Below, in pieces: positions 37,521-48,690 of a stretch of DNA of 64,000 nucleotides (position 1 is the first letter of the stretch; the number at the start of each line of letters is the position of its first letter). The position numbers were made by a program, and so were the translations under genes. Location of the stretch: NCBI GenBank assembly GCA_026874595.1, contig CM049309.1, positions 6,778,576 through 6,842,575 of the forward strand, read 5' to 3'. Origin of the DNA: Sipunculus nudus (Eukaryota; Annelida; Sipuncula; Golfingiida; Sipunculidae). The notes under the pieces are model-generated. The model searched no databases. It saw nothing but the letters and a program-made list of their open reading frames with translations, and was not told the DNA's origin.

Positions 37521-39023
37521 ACCCAATCTGGCTTGTACGCTGAAAGTTCGGTTTTGTTCGAATCGTGAGGTCCAGTTTTGATGCTGTCAGTATGGGTCAG
37601 TCCTCCAACGCCTGTCCCCCCTCAGCCGGCACACACTCGAGTTCCTGAAAATTCTTGTCCCCACGCCCCAGAACTGGACTCTGGGTCAACCACTAATAAC
37701 ATGATATTGAGAAAATTAGGGGGAGGGGGTAATATAGCACTCCCCGTTACAAGGGACTATGGGTTTGGTTGGGTTGGGGTCGATGCCAAAGGATATTGCG
37801 CCCCTGATATTTGGCGTGATATTGTTGGTTTGAGAATATTAATAAGCGTTACAGTTCGACTTTTATGTCGCTGAGGCTAGATCTGTATGGAATAAAATAT
37901 ATATAACCACAAATCAACTATTTCTTGCCCAGGAAAAAGACTTCGATAAAAAACATACAAGACTTTTAGCAGGGCACTTTTCGAAAGAGAGGCTCAGTTG
38001 TCAAGTCCTTTGTTGATGTTACATTTCAGTATGCCACGTGTATCTTTTGGTACACAAGTTCCAAAAGAACCCAAACTACTTTATTGAGGTTACATGGGGA
38101 ATATCAGTTAAACGTATTTAGTAGTCCAAAAGAGGCCCGGACTTTTTTGTAGGTGTTACATTAAAAATGTTAATTGAAAAATGTGTTTTAGTGATATAAT
38201 TTCCAAAAGAGGCTCCAACTTTAGGCTTTCGCTTCGGGAACCAAAGAAGCGAAGCCGTGCCAGGCCAGCCAGGGAGTTTGCCTGCATTTTGTATTTTAAT
38301 TTTGGGAGCAAAGTCAGTTATAAATGCATCATTAGAAATGTCAATAAACTACGTGACCTCCAGCAGGTGCCAGCCATAGCTGGTGACTCACGTTTTGTAT
38401 TTCACATTTCATTACCCGCTGAACTGTTAATATCCTTATTTTGTACGAGTGTTTCCGCCTGAACTATATATAAGATACATATACACTAATGTTACCGGAC
38501 TCAGTGCCGTGTGTGAATAGAGGAGTTTGTATGATGTTGGGTGTTAAATGTAACTTGTGGAGATGAACACTTGTAGTATTTATGTGCGGGTTTGTAAGAT
38601 TTATGCCACCATAAACTTTCACTTGGTGCATTAGACCAAAGCTACTGTTATGGAAGACAACAACCCGCAGATTAGACTTGAGTCCGGACGTGGGGATTCA
38701 GACTTGAACTTGATGGTCCTGGACTCGGACTGGTATTCGGACTCGCAGGTCAAGACTCGAGAAATCAACCCAACTCGAGTCCAGTAGAAAATAAACTTCG
38801 TCACCTAAGGTCTGACGTTAAGATTGGAAAACACACCACACAGAAAAAGATGGGTGCAAAGTATATATTGGCAGAATATATCCTTTAGATTTGAGTATAC
38901 TAGCTGAATTCCCTAAATGGAACGGACATCGATCTCAATGTTGTTTTATTCTCATCCGCTTTACACTTTGTCTTCCTGGTCTTTCTGGCCTGGGCATTCT
39001 TGTAGCTTTTTTAGGCTTGAGTC
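37521..39023. other. No gene; GACTCG-rich repeat inside
   Basis: 37570-37880 is a GC-richer block with one 98-codon frame of no recognisable domain. About 38690-38790 repeats GACTCGGACT and GACTCGAG phrases related to the palindromes at 8.2 kb. Confidence 0.4.
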
Positions 39024-39096
39024 TCAGTGCAGAGGGCGGTCAGAACGGGGCATCTTGCGGTCACAAGCCCAGCGCCCAAACCATTACGCCACCCGC
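39024..39096 (-). mobile_element. tRNA-derived SINE head (degenerate)
   Basis: On the minus strand GCGGGTGGCGTAATGGTTTG is followed by GCGCTGGGCTTGTGACCGC and a decayed B box (CGTTCTGACC). Size and order fit a 73-nt tRNA-like head: A box at 39081-39091, B box at about 39039-39048. The anticodon arm is imperfect, so this is a SINE and not a tRNA gene. The body would extend to lower coordinates. Confidence 0.55.
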
Positions 39097-40429
39097 ACCA
39101 ATCTTCCATCATTTCATCTTTCAATCGTTGGCATGACTCATTGTCATGGGCACATAGATTTATGAAAGAAGGGAAAGTTATGATTTTCATGGAAGAGTTG
39201 CACCTTGGGATTTTTCGAAAAAATGCAATTTTTTACCTTGAAAAGCACAAAAACAGTTTTTGCTAACGTTTTCATTAATTTATTCTTTGTTTTGTTCGCC
39301 TGTGAAATATCTCCACATATGGAACTTGTGTGTCTGTCTATAGTCTTACTAACACAACCAACTTTTGTAATACAGTCTGTCCCGTTTAATTGAATAGCGT
39401 ATTTGTCAGCCGAATATTCAAATAAACGGGGTGTTAATCTTCAGGGTTGTAGCCGTCACTATAATACTATGAATTGCTGTCGGATGGCTTGCGTGTGTTT
39501 CTCGTATTATTCAAATGGTTTTTAATTCATACTTCGAATTAACTATAAAAAAAACGAATCGATACTGTTTTCCTTACGGATTTAATTATGATTTATAAAA
39601 CATATTAACCGATTGACATTTCAGGTAATGCTCTGGAATAAAAGACTATATTTATAGCGTACCCCCTGTTTATAATGCAACCTACCCTTTGGCAGTTTGT
39701 CCGGGGAGCACGTGTAGAATTAACGCATCAAACACACATTTAATTAAGCATGTAATCAAGGAGAGAAATCATTTTAGCCGGTGGCTCGAGTCATATAAAA
39801 GGCTAATTAGAAGTAAGAATGGTCAGTGGTCCATGGGGCAACCTTCAAACCTGTCGGGCGAACAAATATCATAGGCTATTTAGCACACCGGGCGGTAAGT
39901 AGTCCGTGAGACCGTTGTCGCACATGAATATCCGGGATTGTCGTGCATGATGGACGGATTTTTCTATACATATACCCGATATATACATTTATCAGATATT
40001 AATATAAACGGAGAATTTTATTAAGAAGACTTTTGGTTTTCATTATTTTATACAATTAAACGGGATATACAATTATACGATTTACAATTAAGCAGGGCCG
40101 ACTGTATTTTTTTAACATCAAGGTGTGTTTCTTTTCTGTAAATGCAATCAAAACATATAGACCTGGGGAAATCGGAACCGAGAAATATAGGGCTAACCTC
40201 CACCCCCCAACCGCCAACACACACCAATCCAAGTGAAGAATGTATGATTGGCTCTGTATATAAATTTCTGCTATTAAAAACAATTGTCTTGATCTTCAAT
40301 AATTAAATGGATTAAATATTTATAGACAAGGTTACCAAACGTTTATACGAAATATATTATAAAAATATTTAGTGAAAACATATATGTATAAAAGCAGCTT
40401 GCCAGCTTGAAAATCCCTAAGGGGTGTCC

Positions 40430-40434
<5 letters not shown>
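39097..40434. other. No gene recognised
   Basis: 39700-39880 is more complex with TTAATTAAG and CGTG motifs; otherwise AT-rich. No splice pair. Confidence 0.4.

Positions 40435-40483
<49 letters not shown>
40435..40483. repeat. (AT)n microsatellite
   Basis: About 24 TA units, directly upstream of the candidate exon at 40504. Confidence 0.95.
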
Positions 40484-40485
<2 letters not shown>

Positions 40486-40503
40486 CATGGAATTTTTTTA
40501 TAG

Positions 40504-40581
40504 CAGCCCCGATCGAATTAATGATTTGTTTACGTATGCCATGAGCACATTTCATCGTGTAGTTAATCAACTACGATACAG
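40504..40581 (+). CDS. Candidate internal exon, phase 2-2
   Basis: Acceptor TTTTTTTATAG at 40503 and donor ACAG/GTAAGC at 40581/40582. One open frame: one base, 25 codons, two bases (78 nt, symmetric). The segment SPDRINDLFTYAMSTFHRVV continues NQLRY and looks like an amphipathic helix. The other two frames contain stops. No family recognised. The phase differs from the exons at 19.5 and 27.8 kb, so it cannot follow them directly. Confidence 0.25.
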
Positions 40582-41789
40582 GTAAGCTTATTGAACTTTC
40601 CCCTATAGATTAACTATTCATGTATGTGTGTCGCACCAGGAATTATGAGAAGGGTCGAGTTGTATTTGACGTTAGCTGGGAATGTTTACTTAATTACGTG
40701 CGCCTGATGTTGTCAAAATTTATAAAACCTGAGAAGTCACTCTGGATTACTAAGAGAAGACTTTAGCCGATTATAGCCACATTAACCCTAGGTCAAGGGG
40801 CTTAAGTTTCTATAAGGTCATCAAAAGTTTTGGGAGTTACGACAGGCCGGAGTGACCGTGCCATTTCTGTGCAGCCACGCAAACATTGCTTGTATAACGC
40901 CAGACTAAACGGAGTTGCATTTAGACGTGAGTACTCAGTCATAATAACCCGCTGATGGGCACTCTTCCAAAAGACCCTATACAAAGGCAGGCAATAAAGA
41001 ACTTGAAATTATTGTACGTCTCTATACACCCACCACGTACCAGTATAAACCTGTATAAACGTCTTATGTGAATAACTGTATTAATGCCTGAGTTTATCGG
41101 CTAACGAGCGATATGCGGCTTTTGCTGAGACGTGAGTTCTCTGTGGCAATGCTACGCTAATTCTGTTTAGTAATTCCTATATGACGTACAAAGTCTGGGA
41201 GGCCCGGTTAGCTCACGGCCTGGTCGTACCCAAGTTGAGAAGATTACGTCCAACAATGCAATAACGCCCTATGCAAAGCAGAAATACCGTCCGACTTTAT
41301 GATACTCAGGTAAGGCACTTAAATAGTGATATATGATTATTTCTGTAACATGTAATGAGTACTGATCCTGTAATTATGTATATGTTGAATAAGTAATTAA
41401 TGCCAATTAGTGTACCAAGTATTCGTGTGAATGTGTGTGTATTTTAGCATGGGGGGGGGCTGATTAGTGGTGGTGTTCTGGCTGTTACACAGTCACGTAC
41501 ACACACACACACACACAGTCTTTCTGTGGCTCACTCTCTCTCTCAGCAGGTATTTTGACTTCTATTTGCGGCTCAATATTTTTTGCTTTTAGGTGCAATG
41601 TAAGAGGCCCATCTTAATTTGTGCATTTTATACATCTGCAATATTAAACTGTTAAAATTCATATAAATCAGTCATATTACTGGGGGCTGAGCATTATAAA
41701 CGGCTGAGGTATAAACGCATTACACCTGTCCCGGGTTTATGTGACAAATATATAGGACCGAGGCCAGAACAGGGACACGGGTGTGACTG
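40582..41789. other. No supported gene; possible TATA/donor pair
   Basis: TATAAAC motifs near 41044-41058 and a donor CTCAG/GTAAGG near 41310 could frame a first exon, but no protein support exists. The phrase GCCCGGTTAGCTCACGG near 41202 looks like a tRNA A box with no B box. (CA)n occurs at about 41501-41516. Confidence 0.3.
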
Positions 41790-42060
41790 GCTGGGGCAAA
41801 CGTGACTTCATGGACTACTATGGTATTCAAGTCTAACAAAACATTTCAATTTATGAACTCCTGAATTTTGTTCCAAAAATATCAGAATGCAAAGATATTA
41901 ATGAGATAAGAACTATCTTGTCATTTAAGTGATTATATCACATACTTGGCCTTTGGACCCTAAAGTTAATTGTTTTTAATTGATGTTTCACTTTGTAACA
42001 ATATGAAAGTTGATAACCAAATCTCAAAGGCCATCCCTGGTGAAACAGACTACATTATAG
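41790..42060. mobile_element. MITE family B fragment
   Basis: Ends CCCTGGTGAAACAGACTACA followed by TTATAG, the inverted form of the family B start. The interior (GGCCTTTGGACC, CAAATCTCAAAGGCC) is degenerate and the left terminus is not found. Confidence 0.45.
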
Positions 42061-42878
42061 GTCCAGGATATATGCTAACGTACAGTTGACCCTTATTTTT
42101 TATAAGGCTCATATGATTTGATCTGTTATATATGGGTCTGCAAATATTTTGTTATTGTTCTGTGAAAATTATATATGATTTGTTATATTTTCATTCATAA
42201 TTCACTCAGGCTAGGCAAGTTTTTAACACTAGCGTGACTTACACCGTAAATTAACGTTCATTAACATAATGTAAAAAAACAGGTTTGTTTTACACCTATA
42301 AAACCTATGTATGCTTGATTTCTGAGATGAATGAGTCGAACTGAATAACCGGTATTGACCATTGGGTATCGTAATCCCACATTGATCATGTTCGTAGACA
42401 ATAAACTTGACAGTCTGGCGGAGAAGACTTTAAGAAGCAACCAGTCCTCAGAAAACTAAGAATGATGAGCATCCGGTCCCTTGTCTTTTTATGTTACTTG
42501 CTGGTGGGTTTGTTCTAGTTTGTTCTAAATAAGATTTTTAACCTTTACTGCAATGTCCTCACGAATTGCTAGCAATTTTCATGGAGCAAAAGCAGTCCAG
42601 CTTAAGGTGTGAAGGAGAATGCCTGAATATGAGATTTCTCCTGTCAGGCTGTTAAAGCTGGCTAGTTGTCGAATGCTCCTTTCTACCTGTGTTAACAAAC
42701 CATACCAGCGCTAAATGGAACAAATCACACCACACGTACGACCCTATACTAGTTAGACACCAGCTGAAGACAAGAAAGCTCCGAACATTTTTTTTTTTTT
42801 TTTCATGTGGCTCTGAGAGGGAACTCTGATGTGGACAGCTTTAACTCACATAAATCCAAATCAGACTAGAAATATACT
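42061..42878. other. No gene; 16-T run
   Basis: A T16 run at 42788-42803; a repeat phrase CTTTACTGCAATGTCCTCAC near 42545. Confidence 0.4.
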
Positions 42879-43165
42879 TTCTAAGGAATGCAAGCCTCCG
42901 CCATGTGGGCGGTCTTAATGGTCGTACCCCGCACACCCGTGTTTTCATTCACTTATTAACCCCCTATTCCCAGGTTAATTTGTGCATAACTTCCGCAGAA
43001 GAGTTTACTTTCACTTATTCACAAATTCCCATGTTCAATCATGCATATGTGACAGTACATTTGTGAATATTCCTCGAAGTCCTTTCATGGACCGGACCCA
43101 CACCAAAATCTATAATCGATCCTTCGCATACCCTCCTAGCGGAGGCAGTGAGGGCGAGAAATGAT
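42879..43165 (+). repeat. Dispersed repeat, family C copy
   Basis: TTTCTAAGGAATGCAAGCCT, CATTCACTTATT, ATTCCCAGGTT and CACCAAAATCTATAATCGAT recur in the same order as at 18075-18400. Confidence 0.65.
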
Positions 43166-44318
43166 TTGATTGATATACAACAATACTACTAAATAGTTGT
43201 GGAGTTTTACATGAACAAATAACTATGAACTGTAGTTATTTACAGTATCTTACAGTTTTTAACGTTAGTATGGTTTTTTTTACAGTTTTTTTAACAGTGT
43301 TATGTAATAATTCACATAGTTAAACATATGATAGACTATTATAATGAAAGAGCACACATTTTGATATGTGCATGTCATCATAACCTTCAATTGTTATAGC
43401 TGGATCCAATAAAGCTCTCGTTTTACGTTAAACAGGGAACTCTTAGATACATATTTGTTTCTAAATTTGCTTAGAATATATACAACATAGGCCCCCGTCC
43501 TTGTTTGGTCATAAAATGAAAATATCATATGCCCATTATCGCTTTACAAATCGAGACATTTGGAAATACATGATATGAATATCAGTATTGTTTTTAATTT
43601 GGATATATGTTGTAACAGGGGTGGACTGGGTCACCGGGAATTTTCCCGGTGGGCCTATGATATAAATAATATCTTGATGCCTGTGGGCCGACTATGTAAA
43701 CAAATTAATTAACAAGTTAATTAACACCGATGTCCCCATGGTATTAACCTTGGGCAGCTTTTAGTCGAATCTCCAGGGCCAGTTATTTACCAAAGTCCGC
43801 CGCTGTTTAGTATATATATATATATATATATTCCATGGAGAAGGTATAGTGAAGCGACACCCGAGTATTTTCTTCGCATGCATGTGCACATGTATATTCT
43901 TGGGTATACATAGAGCAAAATGACAATAATGCCATAACAACATGATGCGACACCTTCAGATGTCATTTCCAAACGATGTATATTTATACTAGTATTTAAA
44001 ATTCTTTCAGGCATTTCTCCTGCTACGGGTGATTCATCAGTCTTACCCCGGATAATTTAAACTCTGAACAAGGAGATAAGAAAACCAGTACAAATCTGCA
44101 ACTACAAGCGAGACACAACGGCCATGAACCGCATAGGCTCAGTAGAAGGTCAACAAAATTTCCGATTCTTTCAATAATTTTATTTTTATTCCAAGGAATG
44201 ATCAGACCTCTGGCAGGTGTTTTAATTATTATTTAAACCAGAAAAACAATCTCGCATCTGGTTTCCTGGCTTCAGTGAAATAAGCAATTAAACCGAAATG
44301 GGACAGATGTATCATTTG
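43166..44318. other. No gene recognised
   Basis: AT-rich; short (AT)n at about 43811-43831. Confidence 0.4.
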
Positions 44319-44336
44319 TGACGTCATACCGGAAAT
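44319..44336 (+). promoter_or_regulatory. CRE plus ETS motif ahead of a 100-codon ORF
   Basis: TGACGTCA (44319-44326) is followed at once by ACCGGAAAT, a consensus ETS site, 25-35 bases before the ATG at 44361. Confidence 0.4.
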
Positions 44337-44360
44337 GGTTTCAATAAAAGCACAGGAGAC

Positions 44361-44663
44361 ATGAGCAAATCCACGAAAAAGAAACCCCGTTGTAAAGACA
44401 TAGAAGCCATGATAAATGATGAGCTAGAGTCTCATCATCAATTCTGGCAGCAAGAGAAGACAGAGACACGTGATCTTATGACGTCATGGATTGAGGAGAC
44501 GCAGCGTATGAGAGACGCCCACAGCGCTCCGGCCCCCAGCAACAAACCAACTGAGGGTCGTGGTTCAAAAGGGCGACTATTTACTAACATACCTGTTCAA
44601 ATTATTCCTAGGTCAGAAAAATCAAAGTGCGATCATGGAAGGACCGACAATGGCAAAACGTAA
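44361..44663 (+). CDS. Hydrophilic 100-residue ORF, unknown
   Basis: Starts at an ATG with G at -3. An in-frame TGA at 44319 shows this is the first Met of the frame. The N-terminus is basic (MSKSTKKKPR); residues about 14-55 are acidic-helical with regular heptad-like spacing (IEAMINDELESHHQFW, TSWIEETQRMRDAH). A Pro/Ser/Gly linker follows, then a short basic tail. Codon composition is richer in G and C than the flanks. The CRE/ETS pair upstream and AATAAA at 44812-44817, 150 bases past the stop, make a compact intronless gene credible. No signal peptide or membrane segment. It could also be the tail of a transposon-encoded DNA-binding protein or a retrocopy fragment. A second CRE palindrome lies inside the frame at 44479. 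Confidence 0.4.
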   Translation: MSKSTKKKPRCKDIEAMINDELESHHQFWQQEKTETRDLMTSWIEETQRMRDAHSAPAPSNKPTEGRGSKGRLFTNIPVQIIPRSEKSKCDHGRTDNGKT

Positions 44664-44896
44664 AATTTATCATTACTGCTCATTTATACAATACTCCATT
44701 ATCATGGATTTTCACGAATGCATTTGAATATAGATATCTATATATTTTAATACATGTATATCCATGTATATGTATGAAGATTTGGGGTTAAGCACTTTTA
44801 TGGAATACTGGAATAAAGCACAGAAGAAGATATGCATTTAGACAACACGGCCTAACAATAACAATATATATTTGTACACACATATTTGTATATATA
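44664..44896. other. Likely 3' flank with polyA signal
   Basis: AATAAA at 44812-44817 is the only plus-strand polyadenylation hexamer near this ORF. Confidence 0.4.

Positions 44897-44985
<89 letters not shown>
44897..44985. repeat. Compound (ATCT)n(AT)n microsatellite
   Basis: About nine ATCT units then about 25 AT units. Confidence 0.95.
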
Positions 44986-44987
<2 letters not shown>

Positions 44988-45298
44988 CCTACAGGCACGA
45001 GTTCGGTTATAGATACAGTGTATCATTTTTATATAAAGAATGACTTCATATGAACGATTTAAACATATTTATTATAAACATTTACATTTTGGGAAACAAA
45101 CCCCCTGAGGTTGATATATATTTTCTACTCACGTTAACTTTTTAAAATTCCTTTATATTTCACTCTATTATATGTTGATATTTACTGAATATGACATATA
45201 TAGAACCAAATAATCTTATAAATTAACAATAAAGTGTTTTGCTGTAACTCATACATTTATTATTGTTTAATTATATATAAATATATATTGTAACATAA

Positions 45299-45375
45299 AT
45301 ATATAGTTAGTTTGACTTCATGATTTTAAGCCATAAAGCAGTATACAATATCATGAAGTAAAACTAACAATATAT
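45299..45375. ncRNA. miRNA-precursor-like hairpin
   Basis: 45306-45324 (GTTAGTTTGACTTCATGAT) pairs with 45350-45368 at 18 of 19 positions, with a single G/A mismatch. Beyond an A/A mismatch six more pairs follow. The loop is 25 nt. The overall 77-nt size and about 25-bp stem fit a pre-miRNA, but the outer pairs are AT-only and I recognise no known miRNA seed. A small palindromic transposon remnant is the alternative. Confidence 0.25.
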
Positions 45376-45546
45376 ATGGTACAATAATTATGTTCCGACA
45401 GGAAGGTATTATCCATTTACCTTGGTTGGTTGGTTTGTCTGTTTGCAACTGTACACATAAACTGGGTTTGATGAAATTCTGTATTAGGTTATCATCAAAG
45501 AACAATTCATTAAATAGTTAAGATAATCTGAATCACCATAATACGT
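45376..45546. other. No gene recognised
   Basis: AT-rich spacer. Confidence 0.4.
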
Positions 45547-46534
45547 TTCAATTCAGTTCAATAAATTTATTGCCACAAGAATATGTAAATTATAAATGAC
45601 ACTCATTTATATATAGTAGATTATATGGTGCAGGCACTGTGCAATAAGAAAACTAAGACTGAACTCTTTGCAATACAGAGAAAACAAACTAATGAATATT
45701 TGATTATGGAAATGATTCAAATATAATTAATATGATTCTTAAGTGGAGGAAAAGTATTCTATATATAAGACGACGTTTAAATGTCGATATTGCACAATAA
45801 GGATCAATATCTTTAATAACAGTGTTCCAAATTCCAATCCCTTCGTATTTTAAAGTTTTCCTGCATGAAGGCTGCAGTTTTACGTACGGGCACATGGAAA
45901 AGTGCATTCTTCTTGTTCTGTAATGATGTACATCTAAGTTTTTTGCAAAATAATTAAGATAAAATTAAAGGTAACATTTCATAATTAATTTTATACATAA
46001 ATAAACCAACACTAAAGTTGTATATATAATCTAGGGTTAGTAACCTGAAGGAAATAAACAAATCATGTGTATGTGAATTATACTGAGATGAAGTGATTAT
46101 TCGTATAGCTCTCGTCTGCAGTCTAAACAGTTGCAGTAGTGCAGACACCCCTGCAGAACCCCATACCTCAATACAGTAAGTTAAACTTGGATAGTTAAAT
46201 GAATAATAAAGTGTAATTAGAGTAGACACTTGCAACATCTTCATTGCTTTTCCTATAATTCCTGTTCCTATAGAAATTTAGTCTTTATGTGCTGTACGTG
46301 CTTGGTCCACTTCAAATGCGAATCTATCATTATTCCTAAAAACTGTGTACAGTCTTCTGTGGAGATATTGTCACTATTAATCACAATACTCTTTTCAACA
46401 TTAACTCTTCGTTTGTTAAGGCGGAAAAATGTGAAACGAGTTTTCATAGTTTTTAGTGTTAATTTATTTGCATTGAGCCATTGAACAAGTTTACTCAGTT
46501 CAGTTTTCATGCAATTAATTGGATCACATGGGTT
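45547..46534 (-). mobile_element. 5'-truncated, frameshifted non-LTR retrotransposon
   Basis: Three minus-strand reading blocks in different frames follow one reverse transcriptase C-terminus. 46268-46510 (ELSKLVQWLNANKLTL, then QFLGIMIDSHLKWTKHV) is the end of the palm/thumb. 45954-46244 (YPSLTYCIEVWGSA, FRLQTRAIRIIT) is the thumb and connection. 45704-45907 (YEGIGIWNTVIKD, STFKRRL) is the usual terminal block. At least two frameshifts separate them, so it is dead. The 3' end carries a GCAATAAATTTATTGAACTG tail with TTGAA-like repeats, typical of CR1/L2-type LINEs. The catalytic YADD region and all upstream sequence are missing (5' truncation near 46534). Confidence 0.85.
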
Positions 46535-46624
46535 TTTTTAATATAATTTTACATGTAAGTCATAAACCATTGTAGGTATTATAATACAATTTCAAGTTTC
46601 TTTTAAGATGACCTTACCCACGTT

Positions 46625-47079
46625 AAGATGATACTAGGTTTCTGTGGCTCAGGGGTAGAGCGCAGGACTCAAAGCCGGGAGATCGTGGGTTCGGATCTCA
46701 GCCGAGGCGGTGAGGTTTTTCACGGTCGGCCCCCGCCCAGAGTGAGCGTTCTGCAGGCTTAATGGGAAGGCTGTGCCCAACAGCCGTGGATCACTCACAT
46801 ACAAGTGCGTCTTTGGGGGGTTCCTCGGTGTTATGACCCAGCAATGGGGATGATTATACACCCAAGACCCGCAGGTGCGGTAGACACTGGGCCTTGGTGA
46901 CACCAGGATACAAAATAAAAATGATAGGAAGCGAGTGCTACCGCCCTGTCAAGTAGTCCCAAACCGAAAATGGAAAATCTGCAGATGTACATACTTAGGT
47001 TAAGAATTAGATAAGTTAGCATTAAAAAAATGGAGGCGGTTACCTCCAAAAATATTTAAAAAAAGATGATACGAGGTTT
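46625..47079 (+). mobile_element. Full-length tRNA-derived SINE with target-site duplication
   Basis: The tRNA-like head has an A box TGGCTCAGGGGTAG (46645-46658) and a B box GGTTCGGATC (46688-46697). A body of about 360 bp with no ORF and an A-rich tail follow. It is flanked by 17-bp direct repeats AAGATGATACTAGGTTT (46625-46641) and AAGATGATACGAGGTTT (47063-47079), one mismatch apart, which define the insertion precisely. The element is therefore 46642-47062. The anticodon arm does not pair well, so it is not a functional tRNA. Direction is plus, transcribed by Pol III in principle. Confidence 0.85.
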
Positions 47080-48204
47080 GAACCGAAATCATCACTAAAG
47101 ACTTCCTCTTTAAAAACACAACAAACAAAGAAACACTCCTGGAAAAAAATGTCTTGTAAATGACTTTAACGGAAAGATTTACTTTTTTTTTATTCAGAAT
47201 CTTTTTCTACCTTATAAAATAACGCATCCTTCTTTATTTGTTAATTTATATTCCCGCTGCGCCTTAATTGAGATACAAGCAGGTTTATACGCAATAATAA
47301 AAGGAAACTCAATCGTCTCTGCAGAGACGGTTCCCACAGAAAAGTGTAAAAACGCCTCCGGGTAGGACTCAGGCCCTGTCTATCACGTACGCATCCGCGT
47401 GTGTAAGTTAAAGGCCCGAAATGTCCGCATCTATTAATCTAACAAAAGCCGCGTTTTCCTAGTAATAATAATAAACGGTTTCTTGCACTGATGTATGCAA
47501 TACTAAGTGTTAGGTGCTCGTTTTAACCAGGGGAAGTCCCGTGTTATCACTGGGAACAGATGGATGGATACCATATTGTGCAGGATGCGAGGTTACCGGT
47601 GGCAACAATGTCTATGGATCATTAATTCTTATGAGTCAGTAAGCCTTCAGTCAACACACTTGTAGTTGTATATACGTACTGTTAATGATACATTATTATT
47701 GTGGCTGAGCGAGTCGTCTGTGCCACGTTTACACGAAAGAACAATCCTTGGACTTTAAACGCTTTATTATTAATAATCAAATTTCCTTGCGCGGTCGTTT
47801 CCGCAGGCAATATCTTTTTTTGCTGGACGGACTTTTCAAAATATGTAATGGTCCATTAGTCACGCTATTATTCGTCCCAAGTACCCGAGACGCAATTATA
47901 TGCAGCCCGAGAGGTATAGAAAGGCTATATACAGGGTTATTTACTGATAATTAATGACTACGTTATCGAACGTGTATAATAAGCACAAGTACTCTCGAGA
48001 AACCCTGTGTTTAACGTTTGTATAATAAAGCCGTTTCATTCCGGTTTTATTTCTAATTAAATTGTTATACGGTACAATTTCCTACTAATGTGTGTGTTAT
48101 ATATAAAGTATTATCGGATAAACTGCAAAATACGTGAACACACAAGAAAGTAAAATTTCTGAACAAAGCTTAGGTTAATGTAATATATGTGGAGCCCGAC
48201 ACCT
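47080..48204. other. No gene; complex noncoding sequence with 16-bp palindrome
   Basis: 47300-47960 is less AT-biased, with CGTCTCTGCAGAGACG (47314-47329), a perfect 16-bp palindrome. A 68-codon plus frame (47748-47954) has no domain. Possible regulatory sequence. Confidence 0.3.
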
Positions 48205-48690
48205 GTTTTTATACGCCCGTCTGAGACGGATTTTTCTTGGGGGATATAGGCAGCGTCCGTCCGTCCGTCTGTTCTTAGCATCGCGGCGATAACTTACCAG
48301 GGATTATATTGATTTTCACAAAACTTAATGTTACTGTTTACCAATATATTATCTCGCCAGCGTTCGATTTCCGACAAAATTCTAGCATAATTAATGAGGC
48401 CAAACGTTTTCTTTGTGGTATCCACGCTATAACCTACCAGAAATTAAGTGGATTTTGATGAAACTACAGAAATATTAACCAGTATCTGATTTCTTGTCGG
48501 AGTTCGATTCTTGTCCAAATCCATGCATATTCAATAATGTCAGAGGTCACCAGACCTTGGTGTTGCCGTGATGACTTGTCAAAAATGTGACGAATTTTGC
48601 ATGAAACTATTTATAGAAATATTACCTATAGAGTTTCTAACCTGAATTCAATTATCCCAAGAATTTGCGCATATTTAATGGGGGTCAAAG
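48205..48690. repeat. Dispersed element with about 140-bp tandem units
   Basis: Begins with CGCCCGTCTGAGACGG and GTCCGTCCGTCCGTCTG. Three degenerate units then follow at about 140-145 bp, each starting GATAACTTACCAG / CTATAACCTACCAG / GATGACTTGTC and containing GATTTTCAC/GATGAAACT and a CATATTTAATG-like end. Same style as 1.5-2.3 kb and 63 kb. Noncoding. Confidence 0.6.

Noticed and set aside
41200-41250. tRNA-like A box GGTTAGCTCACGG
   Set aside because: No B box at the right distance and no cloverleaf.
46642-46720. A functional tRNA gene
   Set aside because: A and B boxes are present but the anticodon stem does not pair, and the sequence continues as a SINE with target-site duplications.
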